A DNA stretch of 64,000 bases, from assembly GCA_016794985.1 (NCBI GenBank), contig JAEUIQ010000001.1:1-64000 (forward strand), in the 5' to 3' direction. This DNA is from Planctomycetaceae bacterium (GTDB lineage Bacteria; Planctomycetota; Planctomycetia; Pirellulales; Pirellulaceae). The notes under the pieces were generated by a model. The model saw only the letters and a program-made list of their open reading frames with translations. It was not told the origin of the DNA and did no database searches. This document shows positions 1-6,881 of the stretch, piece after piece. The position numbers and the translations under genes are program-made. How positions within the stretch are numbered: the stretch's first letter is position 1; every line of letters begins with the position of its first letter.

Positions 1-50
1 ACCAAACAAACTAAAATCTTTCATGGTGGTCTCCCCAACGGCGTCAACCG

Positions 51-701
51 TTGTCTAAAGAACTTGAAACTTCCGACCGTGCGATTATCGCACGGCGGGA
101 GACCACTTTTCAAGTTTTAACAATTTTTGGGACGCTTCCAACCGATTTCTTACATTTGAGGGATTTATTAATTCGCATGCGTGGAATTTGCGAAATGATC
201 CAAAACGGAAGGACGGAGTTTTGTCCGGATCTTGCGACACTCCTTCGGTCGACGGTTGCGGACAACAGTTTTGGAGTCGTTCAACGATGTGCCGCACATA
301 AAGATATAACATTACCACTATACGTCTCCCCTGGTCGAGAGCAATTTTCAATCGAAATTTCAGAGCTACTTAAACCATGGACCGCGTTTGATATTGCTGT
401 CTGTGCGTTTCACCTTCCACCATTCACTGAACCAATTGATCTGGATGCATGGCTGAACCTCGCGATCACAACAGAATCCTTTGGTGAAGTTTCACACCGT
501 AGCCTGATAAGAATTGTGGCAGATACGCTTGGTGCCCATGCGGATCCAGGGCTTCATGACTTCATCATTCGGCACGGCTTCCGCGACCAAGGTGGAGAAC
601 TAAACATGGGAGTCATTGGGACCGTACTCCTCAATTACGCCCAATTAGTCATTCGGCTGGTCGAAAACAATTTTACGTCTGAGCTTTCCGAATATCGTTA
701 G
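51..701 (+). CDS. Hypothetical protein, 216 aa
   Basis: I do not recognise this protein. It reads as a soluble, mostly helical protein with no signal peptide, no membrane segment and no obvious catalytic motif. The frame is closed upstream by a TAA at 12-14 and no ATG lies between, so the first usable start is TTG at 51; there is no clear Shine-Dalgarno site before it, so the start is weak. Codon use looks less biased and more AT-rich than the housekeeping genes further along, as does the next gene (850-1830), which would fit an accessory or acquired segment. It lies on the same strand as the DUF4268 gene, 148 bp upstream; a functional link is possible but unsupported. Confidence 0.5.
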   Translation: MSKELETSDRAIIARRETTFQVLTIFGTLPTDFLHLRDLLIRMRGICEMIQNGRTEFCPDLATLLRSTVADNSFGVVQRCAAHKDITLPLYVSPGREQFSIEISELLKPWTAFDIAVCAFHLPPFTEPIDLDAWLNLAITTESFGEVSHRSLIRIVADTLGAHADPGLHDFIIRHGFRDQGGELNMGVIGTVLLNYAQLVIRLVENNFTSELSEYR

Positions 702-849
702 ATCGAATATTTTTGAAGCAAGGGCGGTATGAAGTACAAGTCCGGACGGTCCACTCGATATGCTGCACGACTGCGTTTCGATATAAACATAGGATTGAGC
801 TGCTAAATCAGCGATCAAATTCTGAATTTGAAGCTGCGTCGAGAAAGTA

Positions 850-1830
850 ATGCCCCGAATAGCGAGTGATGTGAAAATGAAACTAGGAAAACTCAAGCAG
901 ATCGATCTACGGGAACAGTGGAAACATGAGGCATTAGACTTCACAAAATGGCTGGCGGAGCCCGAGAACCTTGAACAGCTTGGTGATGAAATCGGCTTGG
1001 ATATTCGTCTAATTCAAACCGAAGCGGGGGTTGGCAAATTTGCCGTCGATATCCTCGCCGAAGAGGAAACCACCGGTAAGAAAATCGTTATCGAAAACCA
1101 ACTCGAAGCGACGAATCATTCACACCTCGGACAATTGTTGACCTACGCGGCGGGAATTGAAGCCGAATATATCGTCTGGGTCGTTCGCGATGCGCGTGAC
1201 GAACATCGGCAGGCCGTCGAATGGCTGAATGAACACACTGACGACCGAATCAATCTTTTTCTAGTGCGTATTGAGTTGTGGCAAATTGGAAATTCCGACC
1301 CGGCTCCGAAATTCCACGTTATCAGTCGCCCAAATGATTGGACAAAATCGATACGCGGCGGGACGTCCAATAATGCTGAACTCACAGATACGCGGCTTTG
1401 GCAATTGGAGTTCTGGCAACAACTTCAGACCTTTGCACTGACTCACAAACCACCGCTAAAACTTCGGAAGCCTCAAGCTCAGCATTGGCAGGATTTGGCA
1501 ATTGGCAGGTCCGATTGTCACGTTGCTTTTGGCGTGCTTCGCAACGAAGGCCATGTTGGGGTTTCGTTGTACATTCCAAATTCGAAAGCGCTATACCACA
1601 CCTTTCTTGCCAACAAGACCGCGATTGAGTCGGAGCTTGGGCTTGGTGCGTTGAGTTGGCAAGAACTGCCGGGCAAGAAAGCCAGTCGAATACAACTTTT
1701 GAAAGATACCGATCTTTCAAGCGAAAATCGGAATGAGACTTTTTCCTGGATCGTGAACACGGCTCAGCGATTCAAAACGACGTTCTCGAAAAATTGGACA
1801 CCTCTACCTTCGCATGATGGCGATGCGTAG
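850..1830 (+). CDS. DUF4268 / PD-(D/E)XK nuclease-like protein
   Basis: The N-terminal half has the layout of restriction-endonuclease-fold proteins found with DUF4268: a conserved opening (KLKQIDLREQWKHEALDFT, about residues 14-32), then an Asp in VDIL (D67) and a Glu-x-Gln triad member in IENQ (E82, Q84), followed by the helix that normally packs on this core. Residues about 190-320 match the DUF4268 type of C-terminal domain. Family members are often annotated as hypothetical or restriction-like; the role is unproven. Start is either ATG 850 (weak GAGAAAG two bases upstream) or ATG 886, which would begin just before the conserved KLKQIDL; both are in frame. AT-richer codon use and position next to a repeat field suggest accessory DNA. 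No methylase neighbours it, so I would not call this a restriction system. Confidence 0.7.
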   Translation: MPRIASDVKMKLGKLKQIDLREQWKHEALDFTKWLAEPENLEQLGDEIGLDIRLIQTEAGVGKFAVDILAEEETTGKKIVIENQLEATNHSHLGQLLTYAAGIEAEYIVWVVRDARDEHRQAVEWLNEHTDDRINLFLVRIELWQIGNSDPAPKFHVISRPNDWTKSIRGGTSNNAELTDTRLWQLEFWQQLQTFALTHKPPLKLRKPQAQHWQDLAIGRSDCHVAFGVLRNEGHVGVSLYIPNSKALYHTFLANKTAIESELGLGALSWQELPGKKASRIQLLKDTDLSSENRNETFSWIVNTAQRFKTTFSKNWTPLPSHDGDA

Positions 1831-2312
1831 AACTGGGTGATTTTTACTCGGTCGCGATTGATCTCGGGACTGGTGCTTTGCGCGAGCTGTTTTGGTTTTG
1901 ATCGATTGGTGGGGGGAAGTTCCTGGGCGGTTGGTGGAGTTGATGGTGGTTTTTCATACGAAGTGCGGCGGGGCTGCGTGCATGATCGCCACGGGGATGG
2001 TCCGTTGCTCGGCACCCTACAGAAGCTCCGTGAGGCAATTGGATTAAGAGCGCCAGTGGGCGGATGGCTAGTATAGTCGATCTGGGGTTGGGTGGTGGGA
2101 GCAGTCGGCCGCACGCCAAGGCGCGAAGACGCCAAGGGAAACGCTGTGGTTAGGGCGTTTGTTGCTTTCATGCGCGGGGCCGGTGAGACGTATTGATGGC
2201 GTGAGGCTTTGTCGTTGAACGTAGGAATGTGCTGGAGTTGAGGCGCGGAAACGTTGCGCCGTTTTACGGCTGGGTGGATGCGAGGCGCGTTTCTGTCTGC
2301 GGGTTGACACCC
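1831..2312. other. Gene-free stretch before the repeat field
   Basis: No convincing gene is seen. Around 2113-2142 there is a CGCCAAGGCGCGAAGACGCC sequence, a low-complexity motif (two near copies of CGCCAAG/CGCGAAG) that produces spurious minus-strand peptides. A CCGTTTTACGGC palindrome followed by GGGTTGAC lies at about 2259-2307 and an echo of it recurs near 3264-3305, i.e. on both sides of the tandem repeats. Confidence 0.5.
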
Positions 2313-2376
2313 CAACGCTGTGACGCATTTTTTTATGCTCACGTTCAGCACTTGTGTCGGCCCATTCGGGCCTTTT
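2313..2376 (+). repeat. Dispersed palindromic element, copy 1 (left edge of repeat field)
   Basis: This copy begins with AACGCTGTGACGCATTTTT (2313-2331) and about 20 bp later has the palindromic core GTCGGCCCATTCGGGCC (about 2355-2371). The same pair of modules, with small changes, recurs at 3183-3233 (opposite orientation), 15942-16031 and 59552-59684. Together with the inverted copy at 3215-3233 it brackets the 170-bp tandem repeats, so the whole 2313-3233 block may be one element with inverted ends. Confidence 0.7.
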
Positions 2377-2380
2377 TTGG

Positions 2381-3205
2381 ATGAGGGGGCATTCTAAACG
2401 GTGGCTCGCGCCGACCGGCTAAGGTTGTTTCGGCCCATTCGGGCCTTGTGCGAGTTAGCGGTCACGCCTCAGGATGTACCTCGGTTAATCGTCATTCAAC
2501 AGTTGAAGTCTGAATATCAGCAATTGTGGCGGCACTGCAGGCCTTTGGGGTTGAGGGGGCACTCTAACCGGTGGCTGGCGCCGACCGGCTAAGGTTGTTT
2601 CGGCCCATTCGGGCCTTGTGCGAGTTAGCGGTCACGCCTCAGGGTGTACCTCGGTTAATCGTCATTCAACAGTTGAAGTCTGAATATCAGCAATTGTGGC
2701 GGCACTGCAGGCCTTTGGGGATGAGGGGGCATTCTAAACGGTGGCTCGCGCCGACCGGCTAAGGATGTGTCGGCCCATTCGGGCCTTTGTGCGAGTTAGC
2801 GGTCACGCCTCAGGGTGTACCTCGGTAAATCGTCATTCAACAGTTGAAGTCTGAATATCGGCAATTGTGGTGGCCCTGCAGGCCTTTGGGGATGAGGGGG
2901 CACTCTAAACGGTGGCTGGCGCCGACCGGCTAAGAATGTTTCGGCCCATTCGGGCCTTGTGCGAGTTAGCGGTCACGCCTCAGGGTGTACCTCGGTAAAT
3001 CGTCATTCAACAGTTGAAGTCTGAATATCGGCAATTGTGGCGGCCCGTCGGGCCTTTTTTGGATGAGGGGGCACTCTAACCGGTAGCTGGCGCCGACCGG
3101 CTAAGGATGTGTCGGCCCGGTCGGGCCTTTGTCAGGGTTGGCGCGCCGATCAACCGGTGGCTGGCGCACAGCGGCTAAGGATGTTTCGGCCCATTCGGGC
3201 CTGTT
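2381..3205 (+). repeat. Tandem array of ~170-bp units
   Basis: Near-identical units begin at 2381, 2551, 2721, 2892 and 3063 (period 170-171 bp), each starting ATGAGGGGGCA and containing GCGCCGACCGGCTAAGG, a GGCCCATTCGGGCC palindrome and a conserved segment with CAACAGTTGAAGTCTGAATA. Four units are complete; the fifth departs after about 75 bp into a shorter version that contains TTGGCGCGCCGATCAACC. Units differ by only a few substitutions, so the array is recent or kept homogeneous. Small open frames of 63 codons repeat in phase with the units but look like artefacts of the repeat. No transposase is nearby. Confidence 0.9.
3042..3203 (+). repeat. Direct repeat, left copy, flanking the zinc-ribbon gene
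   Basis: The last, truncated tandem unit (about 3042-3203) is nearly identical to 4041-4205: both run from a GGCC palindrome through ATGAGGGG(G/T)CACTCTAACC, the GCGCCGACCGGCTAAGG block and TTGGCGCGCCGATCAACC to the next GGCC palindrome. The two direct copies enclose one gene (3460-3975). Confidence 0.8.
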
Positions 3206-3233
3206 TTCTCCAGCAAGAATGCTTCACAGCGTT
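3183..3233 (-). repeat. Dispersed palindromic element, copy 2 (inverted)
   Basis: Read on the minus strand, AACGCTGTGAAGCATTCTT (3233-3215) is followed by the palindromic core AGGCCCGAATGGGCCGA (about 3202-3186). It is the inverted partner of 2313-2376 and closes the tandem-repeat block. Confidence 0.7.
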
Positions 3234-3459
3234 GTTTGACACTCGCTGCTAATAACGGTTCCCCGTTTTACGGCTTTCTCGCTATTCAGGTCGCGGTGGG
3301 TTGACGCCTGCTGCTAAACAAACATGGAGCGATCTTGTTAAACATAACGACTGCCCGAGTGGTCTAAGTGAACATCCCGCGTGGGTCTGTGTTAAAATGT
3401 GGGTGCCCGAGTGGGTCGGGCTCTGGAGGCTCTCGGCAACCTGGACTCAAGGTGCATTT

Positions 3460-3975
3460 GTGAAGATTGGTATCTACTGTCCGTACTGCGCTGCTGAACT
3501 GGTCGATCCCGCTGCAGAACGCTGTGTGTGCTGTGGCATGTTTGTCACGCACGAATTGCGTGCGGCTCTTTCCATGCAAGTTCCCACCGCTCGCGCGGTG
3601 CCGCCGACCTCGAACCCCGATTCTGCGGCCATGACCGGAGGTGGTGCGGTGCTCGAAGGCATTCCGGTCGCCAGTCTGGTTTCCGACGTCGCTGGCCATG
3701 ACCTGCGACGCTGGTCCGAATCATCAGCCTCCGAGTGGCAACAATCGTTGGTGGTTTGGAAAACCATCTTGTTTCAATCTTCCATTGGCCTCACGCTTTG
3801 GGCCTGGGCCATTGTCTCGCTGGGGCGGTTGGGCTACATGCCTTATGCCTGGGCTCCCGCGTTCTTGGCGATCATCGTCGGGCTGTTTGGGATGTCGCCG
3901 ACCAACCGTTGGTTTTCGTTGGGGGCGATCGCGGCGGCCTTCGCGGTGGTGCCGGTCTCGGGTTGGATTTCTTGA
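3460..3975 (+). CDS. Small zinc-ribbon membrane protein
   Basis: With the GTG start at 3460 the protein has 171 residues. It opens with a zinc-ribbon-like knuckle pair (CPYC at residues 7-10 and CVCC at 22-25), then a Pro/Ala-rich linker, then three hydrophobic segments in the last 75 residues (around LTLWAWAIVSLG, WAPAFLAIIVGLFGM and LGAIAAAFAVVPVSG). An AAGG about 7 bases before the GTG decides this start; the frame is open back to 3301 but the upstream part is not protein-like. A cytoplasmic zinc ribbon tethered to the membrane is a common architecture of unknown function in planctomycetes. The gene sits alone between two direct repeats. Confidence 0.65.
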   Translation: MKIGIYCPYCAAELVDPAAERCVCCGMFVTHELRAALSMQVPTARAVPPTSNPDSAAMTGGGAVLEGIPVASLVSDVAGHDLRRWSESSASEWQQSLVVWKTILFQSSIGLTLWAWAIVSLGRLGYMPYAWAPAFLAIIVGLFGMSPTNRWFSLGAIAAAFAVVPVSGWIS

Positions 3976-4040
3976 TTCGAGCACTGCCACTACCAAAGGC
4001 TCAGGAAGTAGCCCATCAGTCTCTAACCCGAGGCCCTTGT

Positions 4041-4205
4041 GTCGGCCCTTCAGGCCTTTGAGGATGAGGGGTCACTCTAACCGGTGGCTGGCGCCGACCG
4101 GCTAAGGTTGTTTCGGCCCGGTCGGGCCTTTGTCAGGGTTGGCGCGCCGATCAACCGGTGGCTGGCGCACAACGGCTAGGGCTTGCGTCGGTCAGTTCGG
4201 GCCTT
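4041..4205 (+). repeat. Direct repeat, right copy
   Basis: Second copy of the unit at 3042-3203, separated from it by the zinc-ribbon gene. It contains the GGCCCTTCAGGCC and GGCCCGGTCGGGCC palindromes and the GGCGCGCC-bearing segment, and ends before the promoter region of the selenoprotein-like gene. Confidence 0.8.
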
Positions 4206-4220
4206 TGAATGATTTTTAAC

Positions 4221-4249
4221 TTGACAAACGGACTGCCATTTTCGATGTT
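4221..4249 (+). promoter_or_regulatory. Candidate promoter upstream of the HMA lipoprotein
   Basis: A perfect TTGACA (4221-4226) is followed after 17 bases by GATGTT (4244-4249), a poor -10 box. It lies about 175 bp before the ATG at 4425, just beyond the repeat. Only the -35 element is good, so this is tentative. Confidence 0.3.
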
Positions 4250-4424
4250 AGGCCCGAGGTCTTTGCCGGCGCGAATCGCCCTGGGGTCGTTACTCCTGGA
4301 TTCATCAGCTGGTGAAGACAAATGGCCTTGGCGGTTCGTGGTCGGAGGATGCTGGAGTTGACCGACAACAACCGCCGCCATCGGTGGTGTTTGTTTTCAA
4401 TTTCATTACGAGAGGAAGTGTCCT

Positions 4425-4820
4425 ATGCGACATGCAATTCAAGGGCTGATGTGTTTCAGCCTGATTTTCGCCCTGAGTGGGTGCGACAGCGGTAGCAAAC
4501 CGCCAATCAAGAAAGACGAAACGCCCAAAGCGGCAGCGACGTCCCAGTCCCCGACCAACGGAAGTGAAAGCACCCCAGCGGCTGCTGACACTTCGAAGTA
4601 CGTTATGGTTTCACTCAACGTTCCGAACATGACGTGAGGCGGCTGCGCCACGTCGGTCCGACGTGATTTAGAGAAGATTGAAACTGCCACCGATATCGAA
4701 ACCGACATCCAAGCTCGGAAATGCAGCTTCCGGGTGGCCCCAGGCGTCGATTACGAATCCAAATTGGCTGAGTACGCTCAGACCAACACTCACTTGGCCG
4801 GCTACGAAAAGGCGGAATAG
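4425..4820 (+). CDS. HMA-domain lipoprotein, probable selenoprotein (Sec at TGA 4635-4637)
   Basis: The start is ATG 4425 with AGAGGAAG seven bases upstream. Residues 1-20 are a lipoprotein signal (lipobox LSGC, C20, with Asp at +2). After a Lys/Ala/Ser-rich linker, residues about 58-131 form a heavy-metal-associated (HMA) fold: VSLNVPNMT, then an in-frame TGA as codon 71, then GGCATSVRRDLEKI and on to a TAG at 4818. In HMA domains the motif is M-x-C-x-x-C; the TGA replaces the first Cys (U71-G-G-C74). Downstream the frame stays open for 60 codons and protein-like, including a further Cys in ARKCSF and the HLAGY ending. A SECIS-like hairpin and a terminator after the TAG (separate entries) support readthrough. 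Likely role: periplasmic binding of a soft metal or thiol/selenol redox. Alternative: a plain nonsense mutation. No sel genes lie in the window. Confidence 0.7.
4649..4665 (+). promoter_or_regulatory. Bacterial SECIS-like stem-loop
   Basis: Starting exactly 11 nt after the TGA at 4635-4637, CACGTC (4649-4654) pairs with GACGTG (4660-4665) around a GGTCC loop: a 17-nt hairpin. The E. coli fdhF SECIS upper stem-loop is also 17 nt, begins 11 nt after UGA and has a GGUC loop that SelB contacts. The single bulged U of the E. coli element is absent. A competing hairpin (GACGT 4631-4635 with ACGTC 4650-4654, enclosing GGCG/CGCC) overlaps it, so the local RNA could switch between folds. Confidence 0.65.
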
Positions 4821-4857
4821 CCGCAACGGTCCCAAGTAAGTTACTCGCTCCAGCAAG

Positions 4858-4900
4858 ACCCGCTCGCCGGAATTTTCGGTGGGGCGGGTTTTTTCTTTTG
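4858..4900 (+). terminator. Intrinsic terminator after the HMA selenoprotein gene
   Basis: ACCCGC (4858-4863) pairs with GCGGGT (4884-4889), with an inner CCG/CGG pairing, followed by TTTTTTCTTTT. It lies 38 bp after the TAG at 4818-4820 and over 200 bp after the internal TGA, so the transcription unit matches the long reading frame. Confidence 0.75.
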
Positions 4901-5034
4901 TATCAAACACTTGTCGCCGACTTGTTTCTCGGTCTCGTCGCCCTTAGCATCAAGTTCGGTTGGTTCCCATCCTGCGGCAATTTTAGGCCGCAGTGACTTC
5001 GTCCGGGAGCCTCGAGCGAACGATAGGTGCGATC

Positions 5035-6627
5035 ATGAGACGACTTGGTTGGATCAGACACTTCAGTCTGGTAACGGGGTTCACACTTTGCGCAAGCCCG
5101 TGGGGTTGGGCGGATGATTGGTCGCGGTTTCGCGGGCCGGATGGTGCCGGTATTAGTCAGGAAACCGTGGCGTTCCCAACCAAGTGGTCACCAAACGCGA
5201 ATATCGCGTGGAAGTTGGATCTGCCCGGCAGCGGCGTTTCGAGTCCAATTGTTGTCGGCTCGAAAGTGTTCGTGACTTGCTATTCCGGGTACGGTCTGAA
5301 TCGTGAGAACCCAGGCGATATGAAGGACCTGGTGCGACATCTGGTTTGCGTCGATTTGGGATCCGGCAAAGTTTTGTGGCAAAAGGATATTCCGAACACT
5401 GCGAAAGAAGATCCGTATACCGGCGTTGGCGTCCCGGCTCACGGTTATGCTTCGCATACGCCCGTCTCGGACGGCAAACATGTCTATGCGTTTTTTGGCA
5501 AAGGCGGTGTGTACGCGTTCGACTTGGATGGCAATCAGAAATGGCAAGCGGAAGTCGGAGCGGAATCCGATCCGTGGGCTTGGGGATCTTCGGCCAGTCC
5601 TGTGCTGCACGACGGACTCTTGATTGTCGTCGCGGCCGCTGAAAGCCAATCCATCATCGGATTTGATGCAGCGACCGGAAAAGAAGTCTGGCGACAAGAA
5701 GCAGCGGCGCTGGATGGAACTTGGGGCACACCGACCTTTGTAACGGTCGATGGAACCAAAGAAATGGTCTTGGGGGTCCCCAAAGAGATTTGGGGTCTTG
5801 ATCCCAGTACCGGCAAACTGCGCTGGTACGCCGAAGTCAATGCAGCCGAACAAGCCAACTCGAGTGTCGTCATCAACGACGGTGTGGCGTTTAGCTTCAC
5901 GGGCCGTGGTGGCGGCAGTGCTGCTGTCAAAGTCGGTGGCAAAGGTGCCGTCACCGAATCCAACGTGGTCTGGAAAGGTCGTGATACGGACCGCTTCGGA
6001 TCGCCCATCATGTACAACGGCAAGCTGTATCTGTTTGCGAACGGCATGCTGAATGTTATCGATCCGGAGTCCGGCGAACGAGTCTCGCAAGAGCGACTGG
6101 AAGGCGTGGCCCGACGCGGCGGTGGAATGATGGGCGCCTTGGATTACGCTTCGCCCATCATCGCGGGCGGACATATGTACTACATCAATGGCGCCGGCCA
6201 AATGTTCGTGTTCTCCTTGGGCGAAGAACCACGTCAGATTTGTGCCAACCGAGTCACCAACGACAGCGAAACCTTTGGCGGCACACCTGCTGCGAGCCAG
6301 GGTCAGATCGTGTTTCGCAGCGACAAGCGTTTGTACTGCGTCAAAGACCTGGGCCAAACCGTCAATGATGCGGACAACGCGGTCGAAGAAGCCCCAGCCG
6401 ATGAAGCTGGCCCAGGCGGCGGACGCCCCGGTGGCGGACCGGGTGCCGGTGGTCGTGGGCGACAAGGTGGTGGGCCTCCGGGCGGTGGGCCTCCGGGTGC
6501 TGGTGGGCCTCCGGGTGCTGGCGGACCAGGGCGTCAAGGTGGTCCGGGCGGCGGTCGTGGTGGATTTGGCGGCAATCGCGAAGACAATCGCCCCAAGCGC
6601 CAACAGCGACCGATCGGCGATCAGTAA
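5035..6627 (+). CDS. Secreted PQQ-type beta-propeller protein
   Basis: With the ATG at 5035 the protein has 530 residues and starts with a good signal peptide (MRRLGWIRHFSLVTGFTLCA, cleavage likely after GWA). The mature part begins DWSRFRGPDGAG, the usual opening of planctomycete outer-membrane-protein-assembly BamB/PQQ-like propellers, and continues with repeats carrying the W/G signatures of that fold (for example GSGKVLWQKDI, DGNQKWQAEV, TGKEVWRQE, STGKLRWYAEV). No PQQ ligand residues can be assigned with confidence; many relatives are non-enzymatic. Residues from about 465 are a Gly/Pro/Arg tail built of GGPPG-type repeats, ending in a basic stretch. The frame extends 14 codons further up (GTG/other), but the ATG gives the signal peptide. 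It converges on gyrA with a shared terminator. Confidence 0.85.
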   Translation: MRRLGWIRHFSLVTGFTLCASPWGWADDWSRFRGPDGAGISQETVAFPTKWSPNANIAWKLDLPGSGVSSPIVVGSKVFVTCYSGYGLNRENPGDMKDLVRHLVCVDLGSGKVLWQKDIPNTAKEDPYTGVGVPAHGYASHTPVSDGKHVYAFFGKGGVYAFDLDGNQKWQAEVGAESDPWAWGSSASPVLHDGLLIVVAAAESQSIIGFDAATGKEVWRQEAAALDGTWGTPTFVTVDGTKEMVLGVPKEIWGLDPSTGKLRWYAEVNAAEQANSSVVINDGVAFSFTGRGGGSAAVKVGGKGAVTESNVVWKGRDTDRFGSPIMYNGKLYLFANGMLNVIDPESGERVSQERLEGVARRGGGMMGALDYASPIIAGGHMYYINGAGQMFVFSLGEEPRQICANRVTNDSETFGGTPAASQGQIVFRSDKRLYCVKDLGQTVNDADNAVEEAPADEAGPGGGRPGGGPGAGGRGRQGGGPPGGGPPGAGGPPGAGGPGRQGGPGGGRGGFGGNREDNRPKRQQRPIGDQ

Positions 6628-6668
6628 CCCGAGTGATCGCAGGGACGAAACACCCGCATTAAAAAATG

Positions 6669-6702
6669 AAAACCGCAGCGAGCTTCGCTGCGGTTTTCTT
6701 TT
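6669..6702. terminator. Bidirectional terminator between beta-propeller gene and gyrA
   Basis: An 11-bp perfect stem AACCGCAGCGA / TCGCTGCGGTT (6671-6695) with a 3-nt loop is flanked by A-rich DNA on the left and a T run on the right, so it can end transcription from both convergent genes. About 180 bp of featureless DNA separate it from the gyrA stop. Confidence 0.85.
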
Positions 6703-6881
6703 GGACATGATTCGGGTTTGCTGGACTTGGTGGGTGATACAAGTCGAGCGTTATACAAGTCGAATGGTGATGGAGCGAAAGCTCACTTGTGGTGGACGGC
6801 GTTTCGCGCGATCAACGTTGTTTCGAACGTCGACTTGCTTCATGCACCCGACCTTTCACCCGTCGAATCACTGATTTCAAA

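Noticed and set aside
1764..2351. 195-codon frame on the minus strand
   Set aside because: Overlaps the end of the DUF4268 gene, low-complexity Pro/Arg/Ser composition, and contains the translated CGCCAAGGCGCGAAG repeat.
2401..2762. Two near-identical 63-codon open frames in the 170-bp repeats
   Set aside because: They recur in step with the DNA repeats, have no ribosome site, and end at the same repeat-encoded stop. Repeat artefacts.
3354..3372. TGCCCGAGTGGTCTAAG, like the D-arm of a tRNA-Ser
   Set aside because: No acceptor stem, anticodon arm or T-arm follows; a chance match or a small relic at most.
3735..4061. 108-codon frame overlapping the zinc-ribbon gene
   Set aside because: Out-of-frame shadow of the membrane segments; the zinc-ribbon frame has a ribosome site and a recognisable motif.
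4425..4637. Reading the HMA lipoprotein gene as ending at TGA (70 aa)
   Set aside because: The truncated protein would lack the whole HMA fold after its first strand, while the SECIS-like hairpin, the open frame to 4820 and the terminator point to readthrough. Kept as the alternative explanation.
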